NCBI GenBank assembly: GCA_023394615.1
Contig: JAEXAI010000009.1
Span: 38,830-102,829, forward strand
Reading direction: 5' to 3'
Length of the DNA stretch: 64,000 nt
Source: Actinomycetes bacterium
GTDB taxonomy: Bacteria > Actinomycetota > Coriobacteriia > Coriobacteriales > Eggerthellaceae
A program made the position numbers and the translations under genes. Within the stretch, counting starts at the first letter, position 1, and each line of letters starts with the position of its first letter. A model generated the notes under the pieces. It was not told the DNA's origin and searched no databases. It was given only the letters and a program-made list of their open reading frames with translations. Below, piece by piece: positions 63,524 to 64,000 of this stretch.

Positions 63524-63770
63524 AAAAAAGTGCAGCTTCTTGCAATTCTTCGAGTCGAAACCTGAGTTTTGGCGAAAAAGTTCAATACTTGGTTTTCTGT
63601 AAGGATATCCGAAAACGGACACTACTCGAGCAGGGCCCTGAACTGCGATTATGCAAACTAGCTTTTTCAGTCAGATCTAAACCAACTTCAACAAGTCATA
63701 ATTCATACAATCAGTTAACTTATTTGCCTAATGCTGCACTTTTTTGACAAAACTCAGGTTTCGACTCGAA
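63524..63770. repeat. Two interleaved perfect inverted-repeat pairs
   Basis: AAAAAAGTGCAGC (63524-63536) is complemented at 63733-63745, and the 23-base arm 63549-63571 is complemented exactly at 63748-63770. The order is a-b-a'-b', so the pairs interleave rather than nest. Confidence 0.75.
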
Positions 63771-63806
63771 AAGACCCGTGAGGACCCGTGAGGACTCGAA
63801 AATACC

Positions 63807-63871
63807 CGCCAAACGCACGCGCCACCACGGGCAAATGTCGCCACGGACAAGCGTCGCCAAACGCACGCGCC
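63807..63871 (+). repeat. 17-bp direct repeat pair
   Basis: CGCCAAACGCACGCGCC occurs at 63807-63823 and 63855-63871, just after a tandem GACCCGTGAG pair (63773-63792). Confidence 0.7.
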
Positions 63872-63898
63872 CGCGATATCGCATTATCAGGTTAGCAT

Positions 63899-64000
63899 CC
63901 CCGCGCACTCCCCATCCCTGCCACTCCCCACCCCTGCCACTCCCCATCCCTGCCACTCACCACCCCTGCGCACTCCCCATCCCTGCGCACTCCCCACCCC
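63899..64000. repeat. 16-17 bp minisatellite running off the window
   Basis: Imperfect units CCCCATCCCTGCCACT, CCCCACCCCTGCCACT and CCCCATCCCTGCGCACT repeat about six times and continue past the right edge. Confidence 0.82.

Larger units (their letters stand above)
63185..64000. other. Gene-free, repeat-rich region at the window edge
   Basis: 816 bp in which no credible gene could be found. Open frames on both strands encode only repeats (for example VPVPVPV or a repeated SVGAxNNE peptide) and lack ribosome sites. It contains hexanucleotide, 78-bp, inverted and 16-17 bp repeats listed separately. Confidence 0.6.

Noticed and set aside
63221..63622. Leftward frame encoding repeated SVGAxNNE and VPVPVP peptides
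   Set aside because: It is a translation of the repeats, without ribosome site or conserved domain.

Overview
The window is a chromosomal segment of an anaerobic, moderately high-GC actinobacterium, most likely family Eggerthellaceae (class Coriobacteriia). This is inferred from gene content, not from a marker-gene comparison. The signs are two LuxR-type regulators with an N-terminal multi-pass membrane half, a Tat-exported flavoprotein reductase with a lipobox-like signal, a selenocysteine formate dehydrogenase with its own FdhE, type III glutamine synthetase, citramalate synthase, O-acetylhomoserine-based methionine synthesis, and surface proteins with Gram-positive wall-sorting tails. No rRNA, tRNA, CRISPR array, insertion sequence or prophage was found.

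Layout. 1-2.9 kb: a dihydroxyacetone kinase / class II aldolase operon (dhaL truncated by the window edge, dhaK, a VOC protein, an aldolase). 2.9-11.9 kb: an M18 aminopeptidase, an unrecognised protein, a membrane LuxR regulator, a beta-helix surface protein, an aquaporin, rubrerythrin, a DUF5684 membrane protein and a NUDIX hydrolase. 12-15.4 kb: a leftward operon ilvE-cimA-TrpR-like-nicotinamidase. 15.5-29.3 kb: a second membrane LuxR regulator, DUF2252 protein 1, a Tat flavoprotein reductase, a large Cna-B-type adhesin, glutamine synthetase III, rplM-rpsI and DUF2252 protein 2. 29.4-34 kb: a 27-bp inverted-repeat element, an SPFH protein behind metY, divergent metA, and an EamA permease. 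34-39.7 kb: fdhA(Sec)-fdhB-fdhI-fdhE. 40-43.1 kb: csoR-copA, with a CsoR-type operator in the promoter and a CopZ-like domain fused to the C-terminus of CopA. 43.2-47 kb: lysA-hom, a MoaE-like gene and rlmH. 47.1-52.9 kb: an LCP-family wall ligase, a single-chain MurT-GatD fusion and an SPFH protein with zinc ribbons. 53-61.8 kb: rhaD, a BvgS-like hybrid kinase, a DUF434 protein carrying an in-frame 18-bp minisatellite, and long-form purL. 61.8-64 kb: a PD-(D/E)xK-like protein embedded in minisatellites and inverted repeats.

How the genes work together. Several genes serve the cell wall (lysA for diaminopimelate, MurT-GatD for lipid II amidation, the LCP ligase for wall-polymer attachment, two wall-anchored surface proteins). 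Others serve anaerobic energy metabolism (formate dehydrogenase feeding electrons to quinone, flavoprotein reductase as a possible terminal reductase, MoaE for the molybdenum cofactor) and aspartate-family or branched-chain amino-acid synthesis (hom, metA, metY, cimA, ilvE).

The most notable observations are the MurT-GatD fusion, the CopA-CopZ fusion with a preserved internal start, the paired DUF2252 genes, the perfect 27-bp inverted-repeat element, and short tandem repeats that appear both between genes and inside them.
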